Part shown: positions 49,804 to 59,014 of the stretch, in pieces | How positions within the stretch are numbered: position 1 is the first letter of the stretch | How the letters are laid out: each line of letters opens with the position of its first letter | Assembly: GCF_050314255.1 (NCBI RefSeq) | Contig: NZ_JBNPMZ010000001.1 | Coordinates: forward strand, 186,001-250,000 | DNA length: 64,000 nucleotides | Direction of reading: 5' to 3' | Source of the DNA: Claveliimonas sp034178805 | Lineage (GTDB): Bacteria; Bacillota; Clostridia; Lachnospirales; Lachnospiraceae | Program-made: the position numbers and the translations under genes | Notes under the pieces: generated by a model | Seen by the model: only the letters and a program-made list of their open reading frames with translations | Told to the model about the DNA's origin: nothing | Database searches by the model: none

Positions 49804-50418
49804 ATGAAATACATTCTTGCATCCGCCTCTCCAAGGCGCAGAGAGCTTTTGACCCAGGCCGGTATCGAATATACAGTAATTCCATCCAAAGTCGAGGAAA
49901 AGATCTCAAAAACCATTCCCAGTGATGTTGTTATGGAACTTGCACTCCTGAAAGCGGAAGATGTTTTCGATAGGCATGGAGATGAAGACTGTACGGTGAT
50001 CGGAGCAGATACTGTCGTTGTTTACAGGAATGAAATTCTTGGGAAACCCGGTGATGAGGAGGAAGCCTGCGATATGCTCTCCATGCTCTCCGACCGGACC
50101 CACCAGGTATATACCGGTGTAGCACTGGTATCAATGGAAAATGGACAGAAAAAAGTACGCACATTTTATGAACGTACCGATGTGACCTTCTATCCTGTAT
50201 CCAGAGGGGAAATTGCCGCATATGCTGCCACGGGTGATCCTTTGGACAAAGCCGGTGCTTACGGAATTCAGGGGCCCTTTGCCGTCCATATCCGTGGTAT
50301 CGAAGGTGATTATAATAACGTAGTGGGACTTCCTATCGCCAGACTTTATCAGGAACTTAAAAAAGATTGCACAAAGGCGTCTGCACCGAAGTACAAACGC
50401 CTTGTCTTTGAAGAGTAA
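49804..50418 (+). CDS. maf: Maf family nucleotide pyrophosphatase
   Basis: A 204-residue nucleoside triphosphate pyrophosphatase that hydrolyses modified or canonical dTTP/UTP/CTP in the cell and may affect septum formation. The hallmark start KYILASASPRRRELLTQAG carries the SxxR(R)ExL motif, followed by IGADTVVVYRNEILGKP and a late YGIQGPFAVHIRGIEGDYNNVVGLP. AGAGGTAG precedes the ATG. Confidence 0.95.
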   Translation: MKYILASASPRRRELLTQAGIEYTVIPSKVEEKISKTIPSDVVMELALLKAEDVFDRHGDEDCTVIGADTVVVYRNEILGKPGDEEEACDMLSMLSDRTHQVYTGVALVSMENGQKKVRTFYERTDVTFYPVSRGEIAAYAATGDPLDKAGAYGIQGPFAVHIRGIEGDYNNVVGLPIARLYQELKKDCTKASAPKYKRLVFEE

Positions 50419-50444
50419 TGTCATTCAATCCTTAACTTATCATA

Positions 50445-51674
50445 TTATGCTACTTTAGACTGAGCAACTGCTTCCTCAATTGCCTGACGCATAATTACGA
50501 TTAATTTATCCACATCTTCCTTTGTTGCTGTAAGAGGCGGAATCATACGGTTTACTTTGTCGCCGATTGCTGTGATCAATGCGTGATGCTTAAATGTATT
50601 CCACTTTACATCCATAGCAATCGGTATATCATACTCGCATCCCACCAGAAGTCCGCGTCCTCTTGCCTCAACTACATGCGGAAGTGTTGCCAGCTGTTTT
50701 ACAAAATAGTCACCAACTTCTTTTGCATTCTCGCTCAGATGGTTGTCTAAGATTTCAGATACAGATGCCAATGCTGCCGCACATGCAATCGGATGACCAC
50801 CGTATGTAGATCCGTGTGTTCCCGCGCTGAATGCTGCTGCAACTTCTTTTCTTGCACAGCATGCACCGATTGGCATTCCGCCGCCCATAGCTTTTGCCAT
50901 GGATACTGCATCCGGTTTTACTCCGTAACCCATGAATGCCATTGGAGCTCCAGTACGTCCCCATCCTGTCTGAACTTCATCAAGAAGGAGCAGCATATTG
51001 TTATCATCACATAACTTACGGAGACCTTCCATGAATTCCTGAGTTGCCGGATGTACACCGCCTTCCCCCTGTACAGGCTCAATCATAATTGCAATTGTCT
51101 TATCTGTAACCTTAGAAGCAAAATCTTCCAGATTATTATATTCTGCATAAACAAATCCCGGTACCATTGGTCCGAATCCTTTATGGATTGCAGAATCCGG
51201 CTGTCCTGTTGCAGACATGGAACCAAATGTTCTTCCGTGGAATCCTTCTTTTGCTGTAATGATCTCATATCTTTCAGGTCCGAAATTATCAATACCGTAT
51301 TTTCTTGCCATTTTGATCATGCATTCGTTTGCCTCTGTACCGGAATTCTGATAGAAAATCTTATCCATTCCGATTGTATCACAGATTTTCTTGGAAAGCA
51401 GAGCCTGAGGTACTGTATATGGATAGTTGAATGTATGCATAATATCATCCACCTGATCCTTAACGGCTGCGACAACCTTCGGGTTTCTGTTACCAGGACT
51501 GTTAACTGCAACACCACCGTAAAAATCCAGATACGGAGTTCCGTTCTCATCATAGAGATACATTCCCTCTGCCCGTTCTGCAATGAAGTCATATCTTGGA
51601 TAAGTCTCCACCATATACTTCTTTACCATGTCCTTCAGTTCTTCTGCTGTAAGTCCTGTGTCTTTCAGTTTCAT
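50445..51674 (-). CDS. argD: Acetylornithine aminotransferase family (class III) protein
   Basis: A 409-residue PLP enzyme, likely acetylornithine/succinyldiaminopimelate aminotransferase. Visible are DFYGGVAVNSPGN, the phosphate-binding NSGTEANECMIKMAR, GFHGRTFGSMSATG, DEVQTGWGRTG, and the PLP lysine in SMAKAMGGGMPIG. argH lies 4 kb upstream but argB, argC and argJ are absent, so the arginine genes are scattered. 4-aminobutyrate transaminase activity cannot be excluded from motifs alone. The start at 51674 has AGGAGAGG upstream. Confidence 0.87.
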   Translation of the reverse strand: MKLKDTGLTAEELKDMVKKYMVETYPRYDFIAERAEGMYLYDENGTPYLDFYGGVAVNSPGNRNPKVVAAVKDQVDDIMHTFNYPYTVPQALLSKKICDTIGMDKIFYQNSGTEANECMIKMARKYGIDNFGPERYEIITAKEGFHGRTFGSMSATGQPDSAIHKGFGPMVPGFVYAEYNNLEDFASKVTDKTIAIMIEPVQGEGGVHPATQEFMEGLRKLCDDNNMLLLLDEVQTGWGRTGAPMAFMGYGVKPDAVSMAKAMGGGMPIGACCARKEVAAAFSAGTHGSTYGGHPIACAAALASVSEILDNHLSENAKEVGDYFVKQLATLPHVVEARGRGLLVGCEYDIPIAMDVKWNTFKHHALITAIGDKVNRMIPPLTATKEDVDKLIVIMRQAIEEAVAQSKVA

Positions 51675-51732
51675 AACAATTCCTCTCCTTCTCACATTTG
51701 GATTCTTTCATTAATTCGACAGGTTTTTAACA

Positions 51733-51771
51733 ACCAAAAAAGGGTGCCACGTATCTTATACGCGGCACCCT
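51733..51771 (-). terminator. Terminator of rpsU
   Basis: GGGTGCCRCGTAT pairs with ATACGYGGCACCC on the minus strand around AAG, followed by six T. It begins 15 bases after the rpsU stop. Confidence 0.92.
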
Positions 51772-51785
51772 TGCCTTTGCACATA

Positions 51786-51962
51786 TTAGTTATACTTACG
51801 TTTTCTAGCAGCTTCAGATTTCTTTTTACGTCTAACACTTGGTTTTTCGTAATGCTCTCTTTTGCGAATCTCCTGCTGAATACCAGCTTTTGCACAGTTT
51901 CTTTTGAATCTGCGTAAAGCGCTATCTAACGTCTCGTTTTCTTTAACGATTACATTTGACAT
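51786..51962 (-). CDS. rpsU: 30S ribosomal protein S21
   Basis: A 58-residue small-subunit ribosomal protein. It starts MSNVIVKENETLDSALRRFK and ends in a highly basic RRKKKSEAARKRKYN. GGAGG precedes the ATG. It is monocistronic, with a strong promoter and terminator, and its location next to alaS is common in Clostridia. Confidence 0.97.
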   Translation of the reverse strand: MSNVIVKENETLDSALRRFKRNCAKAGIQQEIRKREHYEKPSVRRKKKSEAARKRKYN

Positions 51963-52041
51963 AGTCTCACACCTAACCTCCCCTCCAGCCCTATATTGTG
52001 CATCATACGACTGTTCGGGTATATTTTATTGCACTACAAAG

Positions 52042-52069
52042 ATTATAGCACATTTTTCCTATCCGTCAA
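52042..52069 (-). promoter_or_regulatory. Promoter of rpsU
   Basis: Minus-strand TTGACG, 16-base spacer and consensus TATAAT, about 80 bases before the rpsU start. Confidence 0.85.
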
Positions 52070-52136
52070 CAATTTTTCACTATTTTCTGGTTTTTTTTAT
52101 TGTGACATGATTTTATTCGTTGTTTCGATTCGTTTA

Positions 52137-54776
52137 CTAGCCAACCATACCTTCCAGTACTTCTTTTACCTTAGTAATCGCATCATCGATTCCGGCCGGA
52201 TTCTTACCGCCAGCCTGTGCCATATTCGGACGGCCACCGCCGCCACCGCCTACCAGTCCTGCAATTGCCTTGATCAGGTTGCCTGCGTGTGCTCCCTTTT
52301 CAATCGCTCCTGCGGTTGCTGTGGCCATAAGGTTTACCTTACCAGCATTAGCGGATGCGATTACAACAACACCTTCTCCCAGCTTTTCTTTCAGCTGATC
52401 GCCAAGGTCACGGAGTCCGTTCATATCCACGTTCTCCACTTTTGTTGCCAGAAGCTTCACTCCATTTACATCCTGAACCTGGCTCATAACATCACCCATA
52501 GCACCCTGTGCCAGCTTGCTCTTAAGACTTTCCACCTCACTGTGCAGCGCTTTGTTCTCTGCCATAAGATGAGCAATCTTCTCAGCCAGTTTATCCGGAG
52601 ATGTTTTCATAAGTCTGGCAGCCTCTGTAAACTTCTGTTCCATCTCATTATAATGGTTCATCAATCCCTTGGAAGTGAGTGCTTCAATTCGGCGAACGCC
52701 TGCGGCAACTCCTGTCTCGGAAATAATCTTAAACGCTGTAATTACTCCGGTATTATCTACATGGGTTCCTCCACAGAACTCTTTGGAGAATTCACCCATA
52801 CTTACTACACGGACGATATCACCGTATTTTTCACCGAAAAGTGCAGCGGCACCTGTTTTCCTTGCCTCTTCAATCGGCATATTTTCAGCTTTTACAGGGA
52901 GACATTTTACAATGCTGTCATTCACAATTTCTTCTACCTTACGGATTTCTTCCTCTGTGAGGGCAGAGAAATGCGTAAAGTCAAAACGAAGTCTATTCTC
53001 ATTAACAGAAGAACCTGCCTGTTCTACATGAGTTCCAAGTACCGTACGAAGAGCCTTCTGAAGCAGATGGGTTGCACTGTGATTTCTTGCGGAAAGTGCA
53101 CGTTTTTCCTCATTTATCTCAAGGCTTACTTTATCTCCCACCTTAATCATACCGGATACCATATGACCTACATGACCAATCTTACCACCCAGAAGCTTAA
53201 TCGTATCCTCAACAACGAATTCGCCTTCTGCAGTGCGAATTACACCTGTATCCGCCTCCTGACCACCACTGGTAGCATAAAATGGAGTTTCTTCCACAAA
53301 GATAGTTCCCTTATCGCCGTCAGACAATGCATCAACGATCGCATCCTCTGTAGTCAAAACTGTTACCGGTGACTCATAAGTCAGATGTTCGTATCCCACG
53401 AATTTACTTGTAACAGACGGATCGATGGACTCATAAATGGTAACATCCGCACCCATATAATTTGTCTCTCCAAAGGTTCCCTTTGCAGTCTCCTTCTGAG
53501 CTTCCATTGCCTTCCTGAATCCTTCCTCATCAATCTGAAGGCCTTTTTCCTCCAGAATCTCTTTGGTCAGATCAACCGGGAATCCATAGGTGTCATACAG
53601 ACGGAATGCTTCCTCACCGGAGAGTATTTTCTCTCCCTTTTTCTCCATCTCCGCTTCCATACCCGCAAGAATAGAAAGTCCCTGATCGATGGTTTTGTTA
53701 AACTGTTCTTCTTCTTTTGTAATTACTTTGAAGATGAAATCCTTCTTCTCCTCTAATTCCGGATATCCGTCCTTAGAGCCTTCGATAACTGTAGTAGCGA
53801 GCTGTACCAGGAATTCTCCCTGAATGCCAAGAAGTCTTCCATGACGGCAGGCTCTTCTTAACAGACGGCGAAGTACATAGCCACGTCCGGTATTGGATGG
53901 CATAATACCGTCTGAAATCATAAATGTCACAGAACGAATGTGGTCTGTAATCACACGAATAGATACATCCGTATCATATTCTTTACCATATTCTGCATTT
54001 GCCATACGGCAGACATGCTGACGAAGTGCAAGAAGCGTATCCACATCAAACATGGAATCAACATCCTGAACAACACATGCCAGACGTTCCAGTCCCATAC
54101 CTGTATCAATGTTTTTCTGCTCCAGCTCTGTATAGTTGTTATGTCCGTCGTTGTCAAACTGGGTAAATACATTGTTCCAGATCTCCATATAACGGTCACA
54201 TTCGCATCCTACCGTACAATCCGGGCTTCCGCAGCCATATTTTTCTCCACGGTCATAATACACTTCTGAACATGGTCCGCACGGGCCTGATCCATGCTCC
54301 CAGAAGTTGTCTTCTTTTCCAAAACGGAAAATTCTGTCTGCCGGGATACCGATATCTTTGTTCCAGATCTCCCATGCCTCATCGTCGTCCTCATATACAG
54401 ATGGGTACAAACGGTCAGGATCCAGTCCTACCACCTCTGTCAGGAATTCCCATGTCCAGGCAATAGCTTCCTTTTTGAAATAGTCTCCGAAGGAGAAGTT
54501 TCCAAGCATCTCAAAGAAAGTACCGTGACGTGCGGTCTTTCCTACATTTTCAATATCTCCGGTACGAATACATTTCTGACAGGTAGTCACACGTTTTCTC
54601 GGTGGAATCTCCTGTCCGGTAAAATATGGCTTAAGGGGTGCCATACCGGAATTGATCAATAACAGACTCTTGTCATTGTGCGGCACAAGTGAAAAACTCT
54701 TCATTGCCAGATGTCCCTTGCTCTCAAAAAATTCGAGGAACATTCTTCTTAATTCATTTACTCCGTATTTCTGCAT
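52137..54776 (-). CDS. alaS: Alanyl-tRNA synthetase
   Basis: Charges tRNA-Ala. 879 residues, a normal length. The class II catalytic core shows INSGMAPLKPYFTG, RHGTFFEMLGNFSFGDYFK and the C-terminal core RACRHGRLLG. The editing domain carries the zinc motif HSATHLLQKAL and FCGGTHVDNTG. The C-Ala domain ends with GGGGGGRPNMAQAGG. The ATG at 54776 is chosen from two adjacent ATGs by its five-base distance from GGAGG. No T-box leader is present: only 39 bases separate it from asd. Confidence 0.98.
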   Translation of the reverse strand: MQKYGVNELRRMFLEFFESKGHLAMKSFSLVPHNDKSLLLINSGMAPLKPYFTGQEIPPRKRVTTCQKCIRTGDIENVGKTARHGTFFEMLGNFSFGDYFKKEAIAWTWEFLTEVVGLDPDRLYPSVYEDDDEAWEIWNKDIGIPADRIFRFGKEDNFWEHGSGPCGPCSEVYYDRGEKYGCGSPDCTVGCECDRYMEIWNNVFTQFDNDGHNNYTELEQKNIDTGMGLERLACVVQDVDSMFDVDTLLALRQHVCRMANAEYGKEYDTDVSIRVITDHIRSVTFMISDGIMPSNTGRGYVLRRLLRRACRHGRLLGIQGEFLVQLATTVIEGSKDGYPELEEKKDFIFKVITKEEEQFNKTIDQGLSILAGMEAEMEKKGEKILSGEEAFRLYDTYGFPVDLTKEILEEKGLQIDEEGFRKAMEAQKETAKGTFGETNYMGADVTIYESIDPSVTSKFVGYEHLTYESPVTVLTTEDAIVDALSDGDKGTIFVEETPFYATSGGQEADTGVIRTAEGEFVVEDTIKLLGGKIGHVGHMVSGMIKVGDKVSLEINEEKRALSARNHSATHLLQKALRTVLGTHVEQAGSSVNENRLRFDFTHFSALTEEEIRKVEEIVNDSIVKCLPVKAENMPIEEARKTGAAALFGEKYGDIVRVVSMGEFSKEFCGGTHVDNTGVITAFKIISETGVAAGVRRIEALTSKGLMNHYNEMEQKFTEAARLMKTSPDKLAEKIAHLMAENKALHSEVESLKSKLAQGAMGDVMSQVQDVNGVKLLATKVENVDMNGLRDLGDQLKEKLGEGVVVIASANAGKVNLMATATAGAIEKGAHAGNLIKAIAGLVGGGGGGRPNMAQAGGKNPAGIDDAITKVKEVLEGMVG

Positions 54777-54815
54777 CATATCCTCCAATTATTAAAGACA
54801 GACTTGTCTATATAT

Positions 54816-55901
54816 TTATTTTGCTGCGATCAGACCTTTTGCTGTCAGCGTCTCTGCACAGAGAACCGCTCCACCTGCAGCACCACGGACAGTATTATGA
54901 GACAGACCGATGAATTTGAAATCATACATGCTGTCTTCTCTGAGACGTCCGATGGATACACCCATTCCACGTTCATAATCTACATCCAGTGACACCTGCG
55001 GACGGTTGTCTTCTTCCAGATACTGAATAAACTGCTTCGGTGCACTTGGAAGTTCTGCCTCCTGTGGGAATCCCTTATAAGCTACCAGCTTCTCAATCAG
55101 TTGTTCTTTGGTCGGTTTTTTCTCAAAATTAATAAATACTGCTGCTGTATGTCCATTCAGTACCGGCACACGCACACACTGGCAGGTAATCTTTGGAAGC
55201 TCTGCCTTTACAATCTGTCCATTTTCCACATGTCCAAGAACACGAAGCGGCTCCTGCTCACTCTTTTCTTCCTCACCACCGATATACGGAATGATATTCT
55301 CTACCATTTCCGGCCAGTCCTTAAATGTCTTACCGGCACCGGAAATTGCCTGATAAGTGGTAACCACCAATTCCTTCGGTCCGAATTCCTTCCATGCTGC
55401 CAGGCATGGTGCATAACTCTGAATCGAACAGTTCGGTTTCACTGCAATGTATCCTCTGGTTGTACCCAGACGTTTCTTCTGATCTGCAATTACATCAAAG
55501 TGCTCCGGGTTAATCTCCGGCACTACCATCGGAACATCCGGTGTCCATCTGTGGGCACTGTTATTGGATACGACCGGCGTCTCTGTCTTCGCATAAGCCT
55601 CTTCAATTGCCTTGATCTCATCCTTACTCATATCTACAGCACTGAATACAAAATCAACTGTAGAAGCAACCTTCTCCACTTCATTTACATTCAGTACGAC
55701 CAGTTTCTTCACAGCTTCCGGCATCGGTGTAGTCATTTTCCAGCGGTCCCCAACTGCTTCCTCATAAGTTTTTCCGGCAGAACGCGGGCTCGCCGCCACT
55801 GTCACTACCTCAAACCATGGATGATTCTCCAGCAGTGCAATAAAACGCTGTCCAACCATACCTGTTGCTCCCAAGATACCTACTTTCAATTTCTGTTCCA
55901 T
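54816..55901 (-). CDS. asd: Aspartate-semialdehyde dehydrogenase
   Basis: Reduces aspartyl phosphate to the semialdehyde for Lys, Thr and Met synthesis and diaminopimelate. 361 residues of the archaeal/fungal type. The Rossmann motif GILGATGMVGQRF begins the protein, PNCSIQSYAPCL holds the active-site cysteine, and TYQAISGAGKTF and the later GHTAAVFINFEKKP region fit the family. GGAGAAG precedes the ATG. Confidence 0.95.
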   Translation of the reverse strand: MEQKLKVGILGATGMVGQRFIALLENHPWFEVVTVAASPRSAGKTYEEAVGDRWKMTTPMPEAVKKLVVLNVNEVEKVASTVDFVFSAVDMSKDEIKAIEEAYAKTETPVVSNNSAHRWTPDVPMVVPEINPEHFDVIADQKKRLGTTRGYIAVKPNCSIQSYAPCLAAWKEFGPKELVVTTYQAISGAGKTFKDWPEMVENIIPYIGGEEEKSEQEPLRVLGHVENGQIVKAELPKITCQCVRVPVLNGHTAAVFINFEKKPTKEQLIEKLVAYKGFPQEAELPSAPKQFIQYLEEDNRPQVSLDVDYERGMGVSIGRLREDSMYDFKFIGLSHNTVRGAAGGAVLCAETLTAKGLIAAK

Positions 55902-55953
55902 AGCACTCTTCTCCTCTGTCTCATTTCTTTAATGTATAGAATATACCTCTTTT

Positions 55954-57333
55954 TTAATATTCACGCAAATATTTTTTATATATTTTTATCACTTCCGTCA
56001 TTGCTTTCTTTCCCGGAGCTCCAATCGTCACCCTCTTATTCACACAGGTATCCATCCGGATTGCCTCGTAAATATCTTCCTCAAATACCGGAGAAATGCT
56101 CTTGAATTCCTCCAGAGTCATATCATCCAGTGCAATTCCTTTCTCGATGCAGTAAAGAACCAGCTGTCCCACGATTCCATGAGCATCACGGAAAGCAACC
56201 CCATGATTTACCAGATAATCTGCCGCATCAGTAGCATTGGTAAAGCCATTTTTCGCACTGGTTTCCATGTTATTTTTCTTAAACTGCATAGTTCTCAGCA
56301 TACCGGTGAATAAAGCCAGACATCCCTTTGCCGTATCAATGGCATCAAATGTCATCTCCTTATCTTCCTGCATGTCTTTATTGTAGGCAAGCGGTATTCC
56401 CTTCATCGTTGTCAACAGTGACATGAGGGCACCATATACCCGACCTGTCTTACCGCGAACAAGCTCTGCAATATCCGGATTCTTCTTCTGGGGCATAATA
56501 CTGCTTCCGGTGCTGTACGCATCGTCGATTTCCACAAACTGATATTCATTGGAATTCCAGATAATGACTTCCTCTGAAAAACGGCTCAGATGCATCATAA
56601 CAATAGATAAAGCTGAGAGAAACTCTATCAGATAGTCTCTGTCAGACACACCGTCAATACTATTCAGTGTCGGCCCGTCAAAGCCCAAAAGCTTTGCCGT
56701 ATATTCGCGGTCCAGCGGATAAGTCGTTCCTGCCAGAGCACCGGATCCCAGCGGACAGGTATTCATACGTCTGTAAATATCGCGCATTCTCTCATGGTCT
56801 CTTTTGAACATCTCAAAATAAGCTCCCATGTGATGTGCCAGTGTGATAGGCTGTGCCTTCTGAAGATGGGTAAATCCCGGCATAAACGTCTCTGTATTAT
56901 CTTCCATAATCGACAGAATCGCACGAAGAAGCTCTTCGATCAGATTGTCGATCAGGTGAACCTCATCTCTTGTGTAAAGCTTCATATCCAAAGCTACCTG
57001 GTCATTCCTGCTTCGTCCTGTATGGAGCTTCTTGCCCGGCTCTCCGATGCGGTCGATCAGGGTTGCTTCCACAAAACTGTGAATATCCTCATATTTCTCT
57101 GATATTTCCAGTTTTCCCCGCTCAACATCTGCCAGAATGCCCTCCAGTCCATCAATAATCTTCTCTTTATCTGTATCAGTCAAAATGCCCTGTTTTGCAA
57201 GCATCATGACATGTGCAATACTTCCCTTAATATCCTGTGCATACAATTTCCTGTCAAAGGAAATAGATGCATTAAAGTTATATACCAACTGATCGGTTTC
57301 TTTCGTAAACCGTCCGCCCCATAACTGTGCCAT
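55954..57333 (-). CDS. argH: Argininosuccinate lyase
   Basis: Last step of arginine synthesis. 459 residues. MAQLWGGRFTKETDQLVYNF is a typical start (WGGRF), followed by DIHSFVEATLIDRIG, TGRSRNDQVALDMKL and the family signature loop GSSIMPQKKNPDIAEL. The start at 57333 follows AAGGAGAT. argG is not next to it. Confidence 0.97.
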   Translation of the reverse strand: MAQLWGGRFTKETDQLVYNFNASISFDRKLYAQDIKGSIAHVMMLAKQGILTDTDKEKIIDGLEGILADVERGKLEISEKYEDIHSFVEATLIDRIGEPGKKLHTGRSRNDQVALDMKLYTRDEVHLIDNLIEELLRAILSIMEDNTETFMPGFTHLQKAQPITLAHHMGAYFEMFKRDHERMRDIYRRMNTCPLGSGALAGTTYPLDREYTAKLLGFDGPTLNSIDGVSDRDYLIEFLSALSIVMMHLSRFSEEVIIWNSNEYQFVEIDDAYSTGSSIMPQKKNPDIAELVRGKTGRVYGALMSLLTTMKGIPLAYNKDMQEDKEMTFDAIDTAKGCLALFTGMLRTMQFKKNNMETSAKNGFTNATDAADYLVNHGVAFRDAHGIVGQLVLYCIEKGIALDDMTLEEFKSISPVFEEDIYEAIRMDTCVNKRVTIGAPGKKAMTEVIKIYKKYLREY

Positions 57334-57427
57334 ATGGAATCTCCTTTCATTCTTCATCAGTAAAATTCAGCTATACATTTTACCATATTTTCCTTAAAAT
57401 GAAAATATTTATTTCAAAGTTTCTTAT

Positions 57428-58054
57428 TTATAATGCAGAATGACGTTTTTGAACCTCGGCATAGGAAAATTCGCATCCACAATAATCCTGACGATAAAGC
57501 CCGAATTCTTTTGAAAGCTCAACAGAACGTTTATATCCATTCTTCTTTTTGAAATCTGATACCAGATACTCTACGCCACATTCTTTTCCGATTTTCACAC
57601 CGATTTCATTCAGCTTCTGAGCATTTTTCAGGGGACTGATACTTAGTGTCGTCGTAAAAAAATCATATCCGCCAGCTTTTGCAAGCTCTGCCGTTTCTCT
57701 TAAGCGAAGCTCATAGCATCGAAAGCACCTTGTACCGCCTTCTTTCATATCCTCCATTCCTTCTGCCATCCGGTAAAAGCGATCCCTGTCGTAATTTCCC
57801 GCTGCAAAACTGATGGGATGCTTCACCTCCATAGAGGAAATCAATGTCTGCTGCTCCACGATCCGTTTGGTATACTCACTCTCAGGATATATATTCGGAT
57901 TATAATAAAAAACAGTTATCTCAAAATACTGACTCAGATACTCAAGCACATAGCTGCTGCATGGAGCACAACAGCTGTGAAGCAAAAGCCTCGGAACTTC
58001 TCCGCTTTTTTCCAGTCGTTCGATAATTTTGTCAAGCTCCTTCTGATAATTCAC
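57428..58054 (-). CDS. queH: Epoxyqueuosine reductase QueH
   Basis: Reduces epoxyqueuosine to queuosine in tRNA, replacing QueG. 208 residues. The family's DUF208 motifs are all present: LLLHSCCAPCSSYVLE, YNPNIYPESEY, RCFRCYELRL and the late QDYCGCEFSYAE, giving the metal-binding cysteines. The start is a GTG at 58054 (reading MNYQKELDKII, with AAGGAG nine bases upstream); a longer ATG frame to 58138 is less likely. Confidence 0.95.
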   Translation of the reverse strand: MNYQKELDKIIERLEKSGEVPRLLLHSCCAPCSSYVLEYLSQYFEITVFYYNPNIYPESEYTKRIVEQQTLISSMEVKHPISFAAGNYDRDRFYRMAEGMEDMKEGGTRCFRCYELRLRETAELAKAGGYDFFTTTLSISPLKNAQKLNEIGVKIGKECGVEYLVSDFKKKNGYKRSVELSKEFGLYRQDYCGCEFSYAEVQKRHSAL

Positions 58055-58152
58055 ACCATTTCTCTCCTTGTGTATAAGATGCATTTTCCCGAATCCTGTC
58101 ATATCAGTATATGGTATTTTCATGTCCTGTGCAAGCACTCATTCTCTATTTT

Positions 58153-58172
58153 GGCATACATTGTTATATGCC
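58153..58172. promoter_or_regulatory. Inverted repeat and hairpin ahead of the ABC importer genes
   Basis: GGCATA and TATGCC form a 6-bp dyad eight bases apart, overlapping a weak promoter-like TTGGCA/TTTATC pair at 58151-58179. A second hairpin, GCCTCCGGC with GCCGAGGC, lies at 58195-58216 in the leader. Operator or RNA control is possible; I do not recognise a known riboswitch. Confidence 0.35.
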
Positions 58173-58246
58173 ATTTATCTTCAAAGAAAATGAAGCCTCC
58201 GGCGGATTGCCGAGGCATACTTGAATTCCAGATTCAGGAGGTTTTT

Positions 58247-59014
58247 ATGGAACAGATACTCGAGCTTCGGCACATACACTATGCCTACCACAATATGGAC
58301 GGAGAAACTCCTGCCCTTGTCGATATTTCCTTCGCTATGAAAGAAGGAGAATTCGTGGCTGTCGTCGGTCCTTCCGGATGTGGAAAATCTACACTCCTGT
58401 CCCTGATTGCGGGACTTTTGGAACCGGAAAAAGGAATCATCAAAATTAATGGAAAATACCTGCGGGAAAGTACCACTAATGTTGGCTACATGCTGCAGCA
58501 TGACCAGTTGTTTGAGTGGCGAACAATATACAATAATGTTGTTCTGGGGCTGGAGGTACAACACATGCTCACCACCCGGACCAAAGCCAAAGCTCATGAG
58601 CTTCTGGACATCTATGGTCTGAAACAGTTCGAAAATTCCAGGCCATCCGAACTTTCCGGAGGAATGCGCCAGCGTGCTGCTCTTGTCCGTACTCTGGTTC
58701 TGGAGCCGGATATTCTTCTTCTGGATGAACCATTCTCTGCACTGGACTATCAGACCCGCCTTAAAGTAGGAGATGATATCGGACAGATCATCCGTCATGA
58801 AAAGAAGACTGCGATTCTGGTTACACATGACCTGTCAGAGGCCATATCTCTTGCCGACCGTGTCATCATCCTTACCAGCCGTCCTGCCACCATCTGTCAA
58901 ACAGTACCACTGATATTCAATCTTGAAATGGATACTCCGCTAAACCGCAGAAACGCGCCGGAATTTAAAAATTATTTTAACCTGATATGGAAGGAGCTGA
59001 ACAGCAATGAGTGA
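58247..59014 (+). CDS. ABC transporter ATPase (SsuB/TauB/ThiZ-like)
   Basis: 255 residues. Walker A GPSGCGKSTLLSLIAG, Q-loop YMLQHDQLFEWRT, signature ELSGGMRQRAALVRTL, Walker B DILLLDEPFSALD and switch VTHDLSEAISLADR are intact. The family imports nitrate, sulfonates, taurine or thiamine precursors (HMP). AGGAGG precedes the ATG. It overlaps the permease gene by eight bases. No binding-protein gene is next to them, so the substrate cannot be named. Confidence 0.92.
   Translation: MEQILELRHIHYAYHNMDGETPALVDISFAMKEGEFVAVVGPSGCGKSTLLSLIAGLLEPEKGIIKINGKYLRESTTNVGYMLQHDQLFEWRTIYNNVVLGLEVQHMLTTRTKAKAHELLDIYGLKQFENSRPSELSGGMRQRAALVRTLVLEPDILLLDEPFSALDYQTRLKVGDDIGQIIRHEKKTAILVTHDLSEAISLADRVIILTSRPATICQTVPLIFNLEMDTPLNRRNAPEFKNYFNLIWKELNSNE

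Noticed and set aside
54777..54815. T-box leader for alaS
   Set aside because: Only 39 bases lie between asd and alaS, far too short for a T-box, and the conserved TGGNACCGCG-type sequence is absent.
58141..58246. TPP riboswitch upstream of the ThiX/ThiZ-like genes
   Set aside because: The conserved CTGAGA and ACCTGA-type boxes are not present; only a short hairpin is.
57818..58246. Long upstream extension of the ABC ATPase frame
   Set aside because: It runs antisense over queH and has no ribosome site; the ATG at 58247 with AGGAGG is clearly the start.
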